Source: an uncultured Lachnospiraceae bacterium (lineage in GTDB: Bacteria > Bacillota_A > Clostridia > Lachnospirales > Lachnospiraceae). Taken from it: DNA of 5,732 nucleotides. The notes beneath the pieces are model-generated. The model had not been told where the DNA came from. It did not search any database and worked only from the letters and a program-made list of their open reading frames with translations. Of this stretch, positions 1 to 5,732 are shown piece by piece (position 1 is the first letter of the stretch; the number at the start of each line of letters is the position of its first letter). The DNA is taken from positions 1-5,732 of the forward strand of contig CADAHD010000278.1 of NCBI GenBank assembly GCA_902787595.1. The letters are read 5' to 3'. The position numbers and the translations under genes are program-made.

Positions 1-831
1 CCTTGCCATCAGCGACATCTGCACGGCATCCGTCAGATGCGTTATCACACGGCAGCCCAGCATCATGATCACCAGTATCGTCAAAGCCAGCACATACTGT
101 CCGCTCAATCCGTATTGAGCCAGGAAGTTATCATCCCGCGCCAGTACATGATCATACAGCATCTTACCGCTCAGATACGGCCACGCAATGCCCACGCCTG
201 CCAATATCACATAACATATTATCAAAAACACGATTGAACGCCAGTAACGCAGAAAGTACTTGAGAGTCCTTCCAAAGATCGTGCGTTTATTTGTGCATTT
301 GGGGCAGACCTTTTTTTGAGGGTCCGGATACATCGTACCGCATACGGGACAATAAAGTGATTCTTCCTCGACTTCTTCCTGCCGCACTATCTCCTCTTCA
401 GTACTCTTTCCCTCTTTTAGATTCTTAAGCTGTCTCAGGAAAAAAAGCGCAGACTCGCAGCAGCTGTTCGTAAGAGCAGCTATCTCTGTCTTTTCTCCTT
501 CGTATTCGGCTGTAATGGTGTTTGATCCGATATGGCGATGCAGATTTATATTTTCAAGTTTGTTCAGATCGTAAAGCTTTACCGACGCTGCTCCGGTATC
601 CTCATTTTCGGGCGTATCCTGTTTTCTGGTCCCCCTGAAATACCATATGTGTTCAAGGGGCTGCTCAACGGATACAACGCCCAGCAGCTTATCGGTCAGA
701 AACATCGTGCCGGAAACATATTCACAGTCAAACCCCAGATCGAAAGCGCCCGTACACAGGATATCCTTTACATCCACATTAACCGAATTCAGTTCACTAA
801 TAACACGCTTTGAAATCTTATCTTCTTTCAT
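1..831 (-). CDS. ABC exporter with N-terminal zinc ribbon (C-terminus beyond window)
   Basis: This is the first 277 codons of a gene that continues past the window start. The ATG at 831 lies 25 nt after the stop of the HD-GYP gene and has a weak AAAAGG site 5 nt upstream. No frame break is visible. Residues about 1-138 form a soluble beta-rich region (GTMFLTDKLLG near 41-51, ending in a helix SALFFLRQLKNL), which resembles a PH-like fold; that is inference only. An acidic linker (EEEIVRQEEVEEE, 145-157) leads to a CxxC-11x-CxxC zinc ribbon with C161, C164, C176 and C179. Two hydrophobic segments follow (about 199-219 and 245-265), with a WPYLSGKMLYDHVL stretch between them typical of type I ABC exporter membrane domains. 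The Walker A/B ATPase domain would lie outside the window, so the ABC assignment rests on the membrane region and on remembered clostridial proteins with this architecture. Its substrate cannot be told. It is probably co-transcribed with the upstream signalling genes. Confidence 0.72.
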   Translation of the reverse strand, partial: MKEDKISKRVISELNSVNVDVKDILCTGAFDLGFDCEYVSGTMFLTDKLLGVVSVEQPLEHIWYFRGTRKQDTPENEDTGAASVKLYDLNKLENINLHRHIGSNTITAEYEGEKTEIAALTNSCCESALFFLRQLKNLKEGKSTEEEIVRQEEVEEESLYCPVCGTMYPDPQKKVCPKCTNKRTIFGRTLKYFLRYWRSIVFLIICYVILAGVGIAWPYLSGKMLYDHVLARDDNFLAQYGLSGQYVLALTILVIMMLGCRVITHLTDAVQMSLMAR

Positions 832-856
832 AAAAACCTTTTATTATCGCAAATGA

Positions 857-2158
857 TCATTCATTTTGCTTTTTATAATATTCCTCAAGGCGCGGTCTGG
901 CATTTTCGTAAACACTCTTAAGCCCCGGATCGAACTGCGTCCCCATGCCTTCCATGATTATGGAATCGGCCTTTGCAAAATCGAACGCCTCCTTATATAC
1001 CCTCTTGCTTACCAGCGCATCATATACGTCCGCTATAGCCATGACCCTGGCCTCATAGGGTATCTCTTCACCCGCTAAATGATCCGGATATCCCGATCCG
1101 TCCCAGCGTTCATGATGATAATGCGCTACATTTTCCGCAATTACCTTGAATGATTCATCATCCGTATGCAGCAGTATCTCATGTATTACCCTTGCTCCTT
1201 CTGCCGCATGCTTTTTCATCTCATCATATTCATCAGGCTCAAATCTCCCTTCTTTACGCAGCACGGCGTCTCTTACGGCTATCTTGCCCAGATCATGCAT
1301 TGGAGCAGCCTTGATGATATCCTTGCAGAACTCCTCGGACAGATCCTTGTTGCCCTCTTTCATTATCTCGTCTATCAGTATCCGCACACCTTCGCTGGTT
1401 CTTTTGATGTGGCCTCCGGTAGAATTGTCCCTGCTTTCAACCATCATCGCAAGACTCATTATCAGATTGTCATGCATCTCTATTATCGATCTGGTCTTTG
1501 CGTCCACCTCGTCTTTGAGCTTTTCATTATAATTGTCCAGAAGGCGTATGTATCTGCGGTTTGCGGTATCATCCGTAAAACTCACAAGGTATCCGCGCTT
1601 TTTACTTCCTTCATAAAGATAGTTGATATTAACATTGTATATCAGTTCCTCGCTCTCGTCCTCCGGATCCCGTACAATATAGGTAAAGGTATTCTTTTTA
1701 GGATCCTCCTTAAAGCTGTCCAGAAAATGTCTTATCTTTCTTTCCGCGCTCTTATAGCCCAGCACATCGTCAAGCGACATCCGCGAAAGCTCCGGCACCA
1801 GATTCCTGGCCATGACATTACTGCCCAGGTACCTGTATCTGTAATCAAAAGATATATATCCTACGGAGCGCTCCCGCAGCATGGAATCTACGGCCGTGTC
1901 ACTCACGTTGTACAGATTGGCCCTGTTGGCGATGATTATATACATGATCTGTGCCAGCACATAGATCAGCGGCACGATTTCCACAACTGTTATCAGTCTG
2001 CGCAATATAAAGAAACTGAATATCGAAAAACAGTCCGGTATCACTAAAAGCGCTATGATCGTTTTGGGGACCTGGCTCTTTTTGACCAGTGAATAACAGA
2101 TCGCCACTATGCCGGCCAGGAATAAAATGATAACATAAACCTGAAATACCGTATGCAT
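857..2158 (-). CDS. HD-GYP cyclic-di-GMP phosphodiesterase with PAS-like domain; C-terminal part of a frame-split sensor
   Basis: This 433-residue frame opens at ATG 2158, inside the 3' end of the upstream fragment. Residues 1-80 hold about three membrane helices, the second half of a 7TM sensor of the type found on histidine kinases. Residues about 85-200 look like a PAS domain (VGYISFDYRYRYLGSN, 99-114). A coiled linker (205-235) precedes the HD-GYP domain. The catalytic set is intact: E241, GGHIKR with H250, MHDLGK with H288/D289, HHERWDGSGYP at 348-358, ADVYDAL with D377, and FDP at 409-411. Such domains hydrolyse cyclic-di-GMP at the membrane. No convincing ribosome binding site precedes ATG 2158, and no alternative start exists between it and the in-frame TAG upstream. 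Independent translation is therefore doubtful; it may depend on coupling to the upstream fragment or be lost. The domain assignment is firm, but whether the protein is functional is uncertain. Confidence 0.9.
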   Translation of the reverse strand: MHTVFQVYVIILFLAGIVAICYSLVKKSQVPKTIIALLVIPDCFSIFSFFILRRLITVVEIVPLIYVLAQIMYIIIANRANLYNVSDTAVDSMLRERSVGYISFDYRYRYLGSNVMARNLVPELSRMSLDDVLGYKSAERKIRHFLDSFKEDPKKNTFTYIVRDPEDESEELIYNVNINYLYEGSKKRGYLVSFTDDTANRRYIRLLDNYNEKLKDEVDAKTRSIIEMHDNLIMSLAMMVESRDNSTGGHIKRTSEGVRILIDEIMKEGNKDLSEEFCKDIIKAAPMHDLGKIAVRDAVLRKEGRFEPDEYDEMKKHAAEGARVIHEILLHTDDESFKVIAENVAHYHHERWDGSGYPDHLAGEEIPYEARVMAIADVYDALVSKRVYKEAFDFAKADSIIMEGMGTQFDPGLKSVYENARPRLEEYYKKQNE

Positions 2159-2511
2159 CCAGCACTTAGATCCGTATACCCTATAGAAAGGATCGATGCA
2201 TAAATGAATGTGCCTACTGTAAACAGCAGCACTCTGGTCAGCCTGCTTATCTCTATCCGGCAGAAGTTAAATATACTGAGCATCATAAAAAGCTGAAGGA
2301 AAACCCCTCCCGCATAGACGATCTTGACCGATATCATAGCCTCTTCGGCATTTCTGCACACACTCTGCAAAAGATAGCCCATGCAGGAAATGGGAACAAG
2401 AGTAAATATCAATGTAAAGTTTACATCGAAACGCTTATGCCATATATAGATGTAGACAGCAGTACATATCAGTGAAGCCACAAATACGCTGCCGTAAAAT
2501 AATGATGCCAA
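2107..2511 (-). pseudogene. N-terminal 7TM-sensor fragment of the HD-GYP gene, frameshifted
   Basis: This 134-codon frame starts at TTG 2511, with an AGGAAGGGA ribosome binding site (2521-2529) 9 nt upstream, and lies 42 nt after the DUF4097 stop. It encodes about four hydrophobic helices (roughly 3-24, 30-50, 63-85 and 92-111), matching the first half of the 7TM region found at the N-terminus of many Lachnospiraceae kinases and HD-GYP proteins. Family-like sequence continues to SIGYTD (109-114). After that the reading becomes unlike the family and stops at 2107-2109, while the other frame carries on with MHTVFQVYVI, which is the expected continuation. The two frames overlap by 52 nt. I read this as one ancestral gene broken by an indel rather than as two genes, because neither half is a complete 7TM domain and the second half lacks a clear ribosome binding site. 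A sequencing error is possible, but it would not explain the apparently missing residues at the junction. Confidence 0.72.
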
Positions 2512-2553
2512 AAGTTTATGTCCCTTCCTTCAGTCTGTACCTGATCTTAAAGA

Positions 2554-3393
2554 TCATTTAATGCTTATCAATACCAGACCCGACTTGGTTTTTATCTCGC
2601 AGACGCCGTTCCCGCTGTCCTGCGGAACTTTCACGATCCCGCTGTCCGAGCTCACCTTAAATGTCTTTCCGCTCCGCAATGTGCCTTTTACCGCGCCGCT
2701 GTCCGTTTTAACACTGATCATAGCCGCATCGCAATCGTCAAATGTAACCATGCCCGAGTCTCTTTTTATCTCCATGTTCCTCGCAGCAGTTACACTTTTC
2801 ATTTCCAGAAGGCCGCTGTCCCCGGTAAGATACAGGTCCGTGCAGCTGATATCCTCAAGCCCAACTTTTCCTGAGTCAACCGTAAGCTGCATCGTATCTA
2901 TGCATTTACAATCCCTGATATTAACCAGCCCCGAATCCCCGTTAACTGTCAGATCCTCTGTGCTGATACCGGATATTTCAATCTTCCCCGAATCCGTATC
3001 AATATCTATATTTCCATATAACTCTTCGGGAAGATACAGAGTGATGCCGGTTGATGCTCCTAAGCTGATATTCAGCTTCCAGCTATCGGATGCCTGCCGC
3101 TCAACGATAAGCTTACCATCTTCGACCGTGACCGTGTGAGGCTCATCCTCATATTCCTTAAGGCTTATGGAGCACTTTCCGTCTGCAGCTTTTGCCAGAA
3201 CGATACTTTCGGAATCACCCTTTATAATGATATCCTTAAACGGATCCTCTATCTCATACTCCTTCTTTATAACATTTGAAGTGCTCAGATCATCGGTAGT
3301 AAAACCCATGGCCAGCACAGCCGCGCCGCAGACACACGCTCCCGCAACGATAAGCACCACTGCCGTGATGATCAGTTTAATGCTCGAACGCAT
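2554..3393 (-). CDS. DUF4097 family membrane-anchored beta-repeat protein
   Basis: A 279-residue protein. The start is ATG 3393, because the strong site GGGAGG (3402-3407) sits 8 nt upstream; ATG 3399 would be only 2 nt from it, and GTG 3402 would overlap it. Residues about 5-30 form a hydrophobic signal anchor (LIITAVVLIVAGACVC), and the rest should be extracytoplasmic. From about residue 134 a motif DSG followed by one residue and usually V or I recurs at D134, D153, D173, D192, D212, D231 and D250, with a degenerate KSG copy at 270. The spacing is 19-20 residues, as expected for the stacked coils of a beta-helix. DUF4097 proteins are called putative adhesins and often follow HAAS/DUF1700 genes, but their biochemical role is not established. 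The gene overlaps the upstream DUF1700 gene by 17 nt, so translational coupling is likely. I see no lipobox good enough to call it a lipoprotein. Confidence 0.88.
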   Translation of the reverse strand: MRSSIKLIITAVVLIVAGACVCGAAVLAMGFTTDDLSTSNVIKKEYEIEDPFKDIIIKGDSESIVLAKAADGKCSISLKEYEDEPHTVTVEDGKLIVERQASDSWKLNISLGASTGITLYLPEELYGNIDIDTDSGKIEISGISTEDLTVNGDSGLVNIRDCKCIDTMQLTVDSGKVGLEDISCTDLYLTGDSGLLEMKSVTAARNMEIKRDSGMVTFDDCDAAMISVKTDSGAVKGTLRSGKTFKVSSDSGIVKVPQDSGNGVCEIKTKSGLVLISIK

Positions 3394-3994
3394 GCTCATC
3401 ACCTCCCTTTTTCACAAAGAGTGATTTTACCCAGTTTGCAAAATGCCTGGTAATGCCTATTATCCCACGACCAAGCCCCCTGCTTATAACAAACATGATA
3501 AGCGTAAGCCCACCTATCATCATGCCTGCTCCCAGCGCAAACACCGCTCCGGCAACCTTGCCCGAAAGCATTAACAGTATCGCCACCGGAATGCTGACCA
3601 CAGCAACAACCGCAAAAGCCAGGACTACGCAATAAATGCTTATCAATAAAGCCCACAGCGTAACATAAACCGAAAATACCAGGGCAAAGGCAGTGATGAT
3701 AAGCGGCAGCCATATCGGGAAAGTCAATACAGCAAGCCATATCCTGCCCGTAGAGCCACCATTTTCACGCCCCACCCTGCGCATTACAAATCTGTTGAGG
3801 GGTATCTCCGAAATAACATGTGAAGAAATCTCCTCCATGGAACCAAGAGAAGCCACAGCTGATTCCTCGCTCATGCCCTCAGCCATGCGATTATCTATAA
3901 CCTCACCATAGTACAGCAATCGTTCCTCTATATCATCCTGAGGGAGTCCGGAAAGCTTTTCCCTGAGTCTGTAAAGAAATGCTCCTTTATTCAT
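3377..3994 (-). CDS. HAAS/DUF1700 family integral membrane protein
   Basis: A 205-residue protein. The N-terminal 65 residues match the HAAS/DUF1700 pattern: FLYRLREKLSGLP, then YYGEVIDNRMAEGMSEE (28-44), then AVASLGSMEEI, an amphipathic helical domain thought to be a signalling or interaction module. After a basic linker (RRVGREN, 72-78) come about three long hydrophobic segments (about 85-110, 112-142 and 146-171) and a basic cytoplasmic tail. I chose ATG 3994 because AGGAAGG (4000-4006) lies 5 nt upstream; the longer TTG start at 4039 would have to read through the promoter -10 element. It is the first gene of the operon, and its 3' end overlaps the DUF4097 start. In related bacteria this pair usually sits next to a PadR-type repressor gene, but none is present in the window. 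Its molecular function is unknown. Confidence 0.88.
   Translation of the reverse strand: MNKGAFLYRLREKLSGLPQDDIEERLLYYGEVIDNRMAEGMSEESAVASLGSMEEISSHVISEIPLNRFVMRRVGRENGGSTGRIWLAVLTFPIWLPLIITAFALVFSVYVTLWALLISIYCVVLAFAVVAVVSIPVAILLMLSGKVAGAVFALGAGMMIGGLTLIMFVISRGLGRGIIGITRHFANWVKSLFVKKGGDEHAFEH
3402..3407 (-). promoter_or_regulatory. Ribosome binding site of the DUF4097 gene, inside the DUF1700 coding end
   Basis: GGGAGG on the - strand lies 8 nt before ATG 3393 and within the last codons of the DUF1700 gene, so termination of one gene and initiation of the next occur on the same stretch. It selects ATG 3393 over ATG 3399 and GTG 3402. Confidence 0.8.
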
Positions 3995-4027
3995 CTTTTC
4001 CTTCCTCATAAAATAAAAACTTGTAGT

Positions 4028-4036
4028 ATTATACCA
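4028..4036 (-). promoter_or_regulatory. Extended -10 promoter of the DUF1700-DUF4097-HD-GYP-ABC operon
   Basis: The - strand reads TGGTATAAT, a consensus TATAAT with the upstream TGn extension. It sits 34 nt before the DUF1700 start, so a transcript would begin near 4021 with a leader of about 27 nt. The -35 match is poor (TGTAGA at 4055-4050, 16-nt spacer, 3 of 6), which is acceptable for extended -10 promoters. Its position right after the terminator supports the call. Confidence 0.75.
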
Positions 4037-4084
4037 CAAATTCGTACTATCTACATATAACTATTTGCTCGGTTATGGCAACGC

Positions 4085-4129
4085 AAAAAAGGGCGGACCG
4101 CATCCCGGGTCATTATGGGATACGGTCCG
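4085..4129 (-). terminator. Rho-independent terminator of the FMN oxidoreductase gene
   Basis: Read on the - strand, a 13-bp stem (arms 4117-4129 and 4094-4106; 12 Watson-Crick pairs and one G-U wobble) with a 10-nt loop is followed by CCC and six Ts (complement of 4085-4093). It lies 49 nt past the oxidoreductase stop codon and about 50 nt before the next promoter, so it separates that gene from the downstream operon. The + strand lacks a T run after the stem, so it is unlikely to be bidirectional. Confidence 0.92.
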
Positions 4130-4177
4130 TATATGAAAGAATGAAAAAGAAAATGGGCTAACGCTTGAAAAAACTTC

Positions 4178-5035
4178 TCAGGTCCAGATCACGGAAGGAT
4201 CTATGCTCTTAACATCGGGCGAATCCGTGCGGAGCATCATGGCCCTGAGCTCTCCGCTCATCTTGCTGAGTGTTTCATACACTCCGTCAGCGCCCTTAGA
4301 TTTAAGCGGATCCATAAGTTTCCTGCCAACGCATACCATATCGGCGCCCAATGCCAGCGCCTTGAATGCATCAAAACCGCTCTCTATCCCTCCGTCAACT
4401 ATTATCTTAAGATCATCCCCTATAGCCTCACGGATCACGGGGAGTATCTTTACCGGGGGAACGGCGCATCTCATCAGGCCGTTGTGATGGCTCAAAATAA
4501 TGCCCGCGCAGCCCAGCTCTATAGCGCGGTATGCATCCTGCGCGCTGAGCGCTCCCTTTATAAAGAAAGGCATATTGGCATATTCGACATATTCCCTGAG
4601 CTCATCCATGGTGGGAAGCTTCATTTCCTTGCCCAGCACCACCGAATCCTGATCATCGTCAACATTTACAGAGTGTTCCACATCCATGCCTACGGCCATC
4701 GCGCCGTTCTGCCGTGCAAATTTGATGCGGCTTAATATCTCATCCTTATCTTTATAAGGCTTGATGATCTTCATAACATGCGCGCCGGTGTCAAGGACGT
4801 TCTTCAGTTCTTCGTTATCTCCCATGCCTATGCTTACGGCGGCATTTGCGCGCGCAGCGCCTTCGGCCATCCCCACCAGATCGATATGACTGAGCGCCGC
4901 AGTCATGATGGGCGTATCAAATTCAAAGCCGCAAAACTCAACCTTGGAAGAAGGCCGTCTTGCCCCAACTATCCTGCTTTCCACCATAAGCGTATCCAGA
5001 TAGTCTCTTGCGATCTTTACAGAATCCTCATTCAT
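4178..5035 (-). CDS. FMN-dependent alpha-hydroxy-acid dehydrogenase-like oxidoreductase
   Basis: A 285-residue TIM-barrel flavoenzyme. I chose ATG 5035 because GAAGGAGA (AGGAG core 5042-5046) is 6 nt upstream; the in-frame ATG at 5050 has no site. Family signatures in order are: TPIMTAALSHI (41-51) on the first strands; FIKGALSAQDA with the conserved Lys160; IILSHHNG (179-186), which aligns with the SNHGGRQLD active-site motif so that His184 would be the catalytic base; and IIVDGGIESGFDAFKALALGADMV (211-234) with VGR (236-238), the FMN phosphate-binding part. The family's substrate-carboxylate arginine after HGG is not at its usual place (HNGLMR instead of HGGR), so oxidation of lactate or glycolate should not be assumed. 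At 285 residues it is shorter than the usual 340-380. It forms its own transcription unit, ending in a strong terminator, and diverges from the xylanase gene. It is predicted to be cytoplasmic. Confidence 0.85.
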   Translation of the reverse strand: MNEDSVKIARDYLDTLMVESRIVGARRPSSKVEFCGFEFDTPIMTAALSHIDLVGMAEGAARANAAVSIGMGDNEELKNVLDTGAHVMKIIKPYKDKDEILSRIKFARQNGAMAVGMDVEHSVNVDDDQDSVVLGKEMKLPTMDELREYVEYANMPFFIKGALSAQDAYRAIELGCAGIILSHHNGLMRCAVPPVKILPVIREAIGDDLKIIVDGGIESGFDAFKALALGADMVCVGRKLMDPLKSKGADGVYETLSKMSGELRAMMLRTDSPDVKSIDPSVIWT

Positions 5036-5093
5036 AAGCGTCTCCTTCATATCTTGATGTATAAAACACTATCACAAGTATGCGAGGATTGTT

Positions 5094-5121
5094 GTTATAT
5101 TTTTACAAATAAATAGAACAA
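5094..5121 (-). promoter_or_regulatory. Possible promoter of the FMN oxidoreductase gene
   Basis: On the - strand TTGTTC (5121-5116) and TATAAC (5099-5094) are separated by 16 nt, giving a start near 5087 and a leader of about 50 nt. The -35 matches only in its TTG. The region is very AT-rich, so chance matches are expected. Confidence 0.35.
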
Positions 5122-5185
5122 ATCTCTGTATATGCTTTTTCTTCACAGCGGCTTTAAAGTGCAACGGAATTAACCCCCAAATAAA

Positions 5186-5194
5186 TGGTATAAC
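5186..5194 (+). promoter_or_regulatory. Possible extended -10 promoter of the GH10 gene
   Basis: TGGTATAAC is a five-of-six -10 hexamer with the TGn extension. No recognisable -35 element lies 16-18 nt upstream. It would give a leader of about 100 nt that includes the imperfect inverted repeat at 5250-5273. It resembles the operon promoter at 4028-4036. Confidence 0.45.
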
Positions 5195-5284
5195 TCTCCA
5201 AGAATGTGCTCCGCGTATTGATTTTAGCCTGATGATATGTTAACTTGAGATTGAGCGGCCGGCTCCCAAATCATACCGGCACGC

Positions 5285-5293
5285 AAAAGGAGG
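5285..5293 (+). promoter_or_regulatory. Ribosome binding site fixing the GTG start of the GH10 gene
   Basis: AAAAGGAGG lies 6 nt before GTG 5300, an almost ideal Shine-Dalgarno sequence. It decides in favour of the GTG over the in-frame ATG at codon 16. Confidence 0.85.
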
Positions 5294-5299
5294 TATTTA

Positions 5300-5732
5300 G
5301 TGAACGGAACAGAACACCGCAAGGCAGAGGTCAGGATCAGGGTAATGAACCCCGATAACACCCCCGCATCGGGGATAAGCGTTAAGGCTGACCAGATATC
5401 ACATAAATTTCTTTTCGGCTGCGGAGCATTCGATACAGTATGGATGCAGAAGGTTGAAGACGAAGAAAAAAAGGCTTTTGTAGAGGACCGCATGAATAAG
5501 TGGCTGGGGCTTTTCAACTACGGCACCCTTCCCTTCTACTGGGGCGGCTATGAGCACGAGGAAGGCAAGCCCAATATCGATGGCCTGATGGACGCAGCCA
5601 AATGGCTCATTGATCACAATGTAAAAGTAAAGGGACATCCTCTCTGCTGGCACACCGCCTGCGCCAACTGGCTTTTAAAGTATTCTAACGAAGAAATACT
5701 CAAGCGCCAGCTCGAGCGCATACAGCGCGATG
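5300..5732 (+). CDS. GH10-type endo-1,4-beta-xylanase-like glycoside hydrolase (C-terminus beyond window)
   Basis: This is the first 144 codons of a gene that runs off the window end. The start is GTG 5300, fixed by a near-perfect AAAAGGAGG (5285-5293) 6 nt upstream; the next in-frame ATG is codon 16 and has no such site. The first 36 residues look like beta strands (AEVRIRVMNP, ISVKADQISHKF), followed by the GH10-like entry FLFGCGAF (37-44). FNYGTLPFYWGGYEHEEGKP (72-91) and then KGHPLCWHTACANWL (111-125) match the GH10 strand carrying the conserved GH..WH..P.W pattern. GH10 enzymes cut xylan backbones; the acid/base and nucleophile glutamates would lie beyond the window. No signal peptide or membrane helix is present, so it probably acts on imported oligosaccharides inside the cell. 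The usual E-N-x-x-K substrate-site motif appears replaced by LPFYWG, which suggests a divergent subgroup. Confidence 0.83.
   Translation, partial: MNGTEHRKAEVRIRVMNPDNTPASGISVKADQISHKFLFGCGAFDTVWMQKVEDEEKKAFVEDRMNKWLGLFNYGTLPFYWGGYEHEEGKPNIDGLMDAAKWLIDHNVKVKGHPLCWHTACANWLLKYSNEEILKRQLERIQRD

Larger units (their letters stand above)
5036..5299. other. Divergent intergenic region between FMN oxidoreductase and GH10 genes
   Basis: These 264 nt contain no credible small gene on either strand. The left half (about 5051-5135) is AT-rich and holds the possible leftward promoter. The middle holds the possible rightward extended -10. The right part holds an imperfect inverted repeat at 5250-5273 (GATT-GAGC against GCTC-CCA-AATC, with a 3-nt bulge and a short GC-rich loop) and a GTTAAC palindrome at 5239-5244. 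I did not find a convincing catabolite-repression operator. Confidence 0.6.

Noticed and set aside
1166..2047. Long open frame (293 codons) on the + strand opposite the HD-GYP gene
   Set aside because: It is antisense to a gene with clear conserved motifs, has no ribosome binding site, and its product shows no recognisable domain.
2543..2555. Palindrome GATCTTAAAGATC at the end of the DUF4097 gene as a terminator
   Set aside because: A 6-bp AT-rich stem with a 1-nt loop and no T run would not terminate transcription; it overlaps the stop codon and is probably chance.
3995..4039. TTG start at 4039 extending the DUF1700 protein by 15 residues
   Set aside because: The extension would overlap the extended -10 promoter and has no ribosome binding site, whereas ATG 3994 has a good one.
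5036..5050. ATG 5050 as start of the FMN oxidoreductase
   Set aside because: No ribosome binding site precedes it; the AGGAG at 5042-5046 serves ATG 5035.
5152..5172. Possible catabolite-responsive element around TGCAACGGAATTAA
   Set aside because: The central CG is out of register with the consensus and the right half does not match.
5399..5653. Open frame on the - strand within the GH10 gene
   Set aside because: It lies opposite the conserved GH10 motifs, and I see no ribosome binding site or domain.
1..5732. Mobile elements, CRISPR arrays, tRNA or rRNA genes
   Set aside because: I found no transposase, integrase, regular direct-repeat array, cloverleaf or rRNA-like sequence.

Overview
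The window looks like chromosome from a low-to-moderate-GC Gram-positive bacterium of the Clostridia, most likely a plant-fibre-degrading gut or rumen Lachnospiraceae (Butyrivibrio/Roseburia-like). I infer this from the protein families (a HAAS/DUF1700 plus DUF4097 pair, a 7TM-PAS-HD-GYP sensor, an ABC exporter with a zinc ribbon, a GH10 xylanase without a signal peptide) and from strong AGGAGG-type ribosome binding sites. No database search was possible, so family names rest on motifs and memory.

Layout, in transcription order. A divergent intergenic region (5036-5299) separates two transcription units. To the right, on the + strand, a GTG-started GH10-type glycoside hydrolase begins at 5300 and runs off the window end. 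To the left, on the - strand, a single gene for an FMN-dependent alpha-hydroxy-acid-dehydrogenase-like enzyme (5035-4178) ends at a textbook rho-independent terminator (4085-4129). A new - strand operon follows, driven by an extended -10 promoter at 4028-4036: a HAAS/DUF1700 membrane protein (3994-3377); a DUF4097 cell-surface beta-repeat protein (3393-2554), overlapping the previous gene by 17 nt; a cyclic-di-GMP phosphodiesterase-like sensor that is split between two reading frames (2511-2107 and 2158-857); and an ABC exporter with an N-terminal zinc ribbon (831-1, continuing beyond the window start). Gaps inside this operon are 42 nt and 25 nt, and I see no internal terminator.

Working interpretation. 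The operon looks like an envelope-associated signalling and export module: HAAS and DUF4097 proteins are usually linked to a PadR-type regulator and cell-envelope or antimicrobial response, HD-GYP domains hydrolyse cyclic-di-GMP, and the ABC protein would export or sense a substrate. No PadR gene lies in the window. The most noteworthy anomaly is the broken sensor gene. Its first four membrane helices are in one frame, and the rest of the membrane domain, the PAS-like domain and an intact HD-GYP catalytic domain are in another. The junction also seems shorter than in family members, which suggests a small frameshifting deletion. The FMN enzyme and the GH10 enzyme both diverge from their families at positions normally used for substrate binding.
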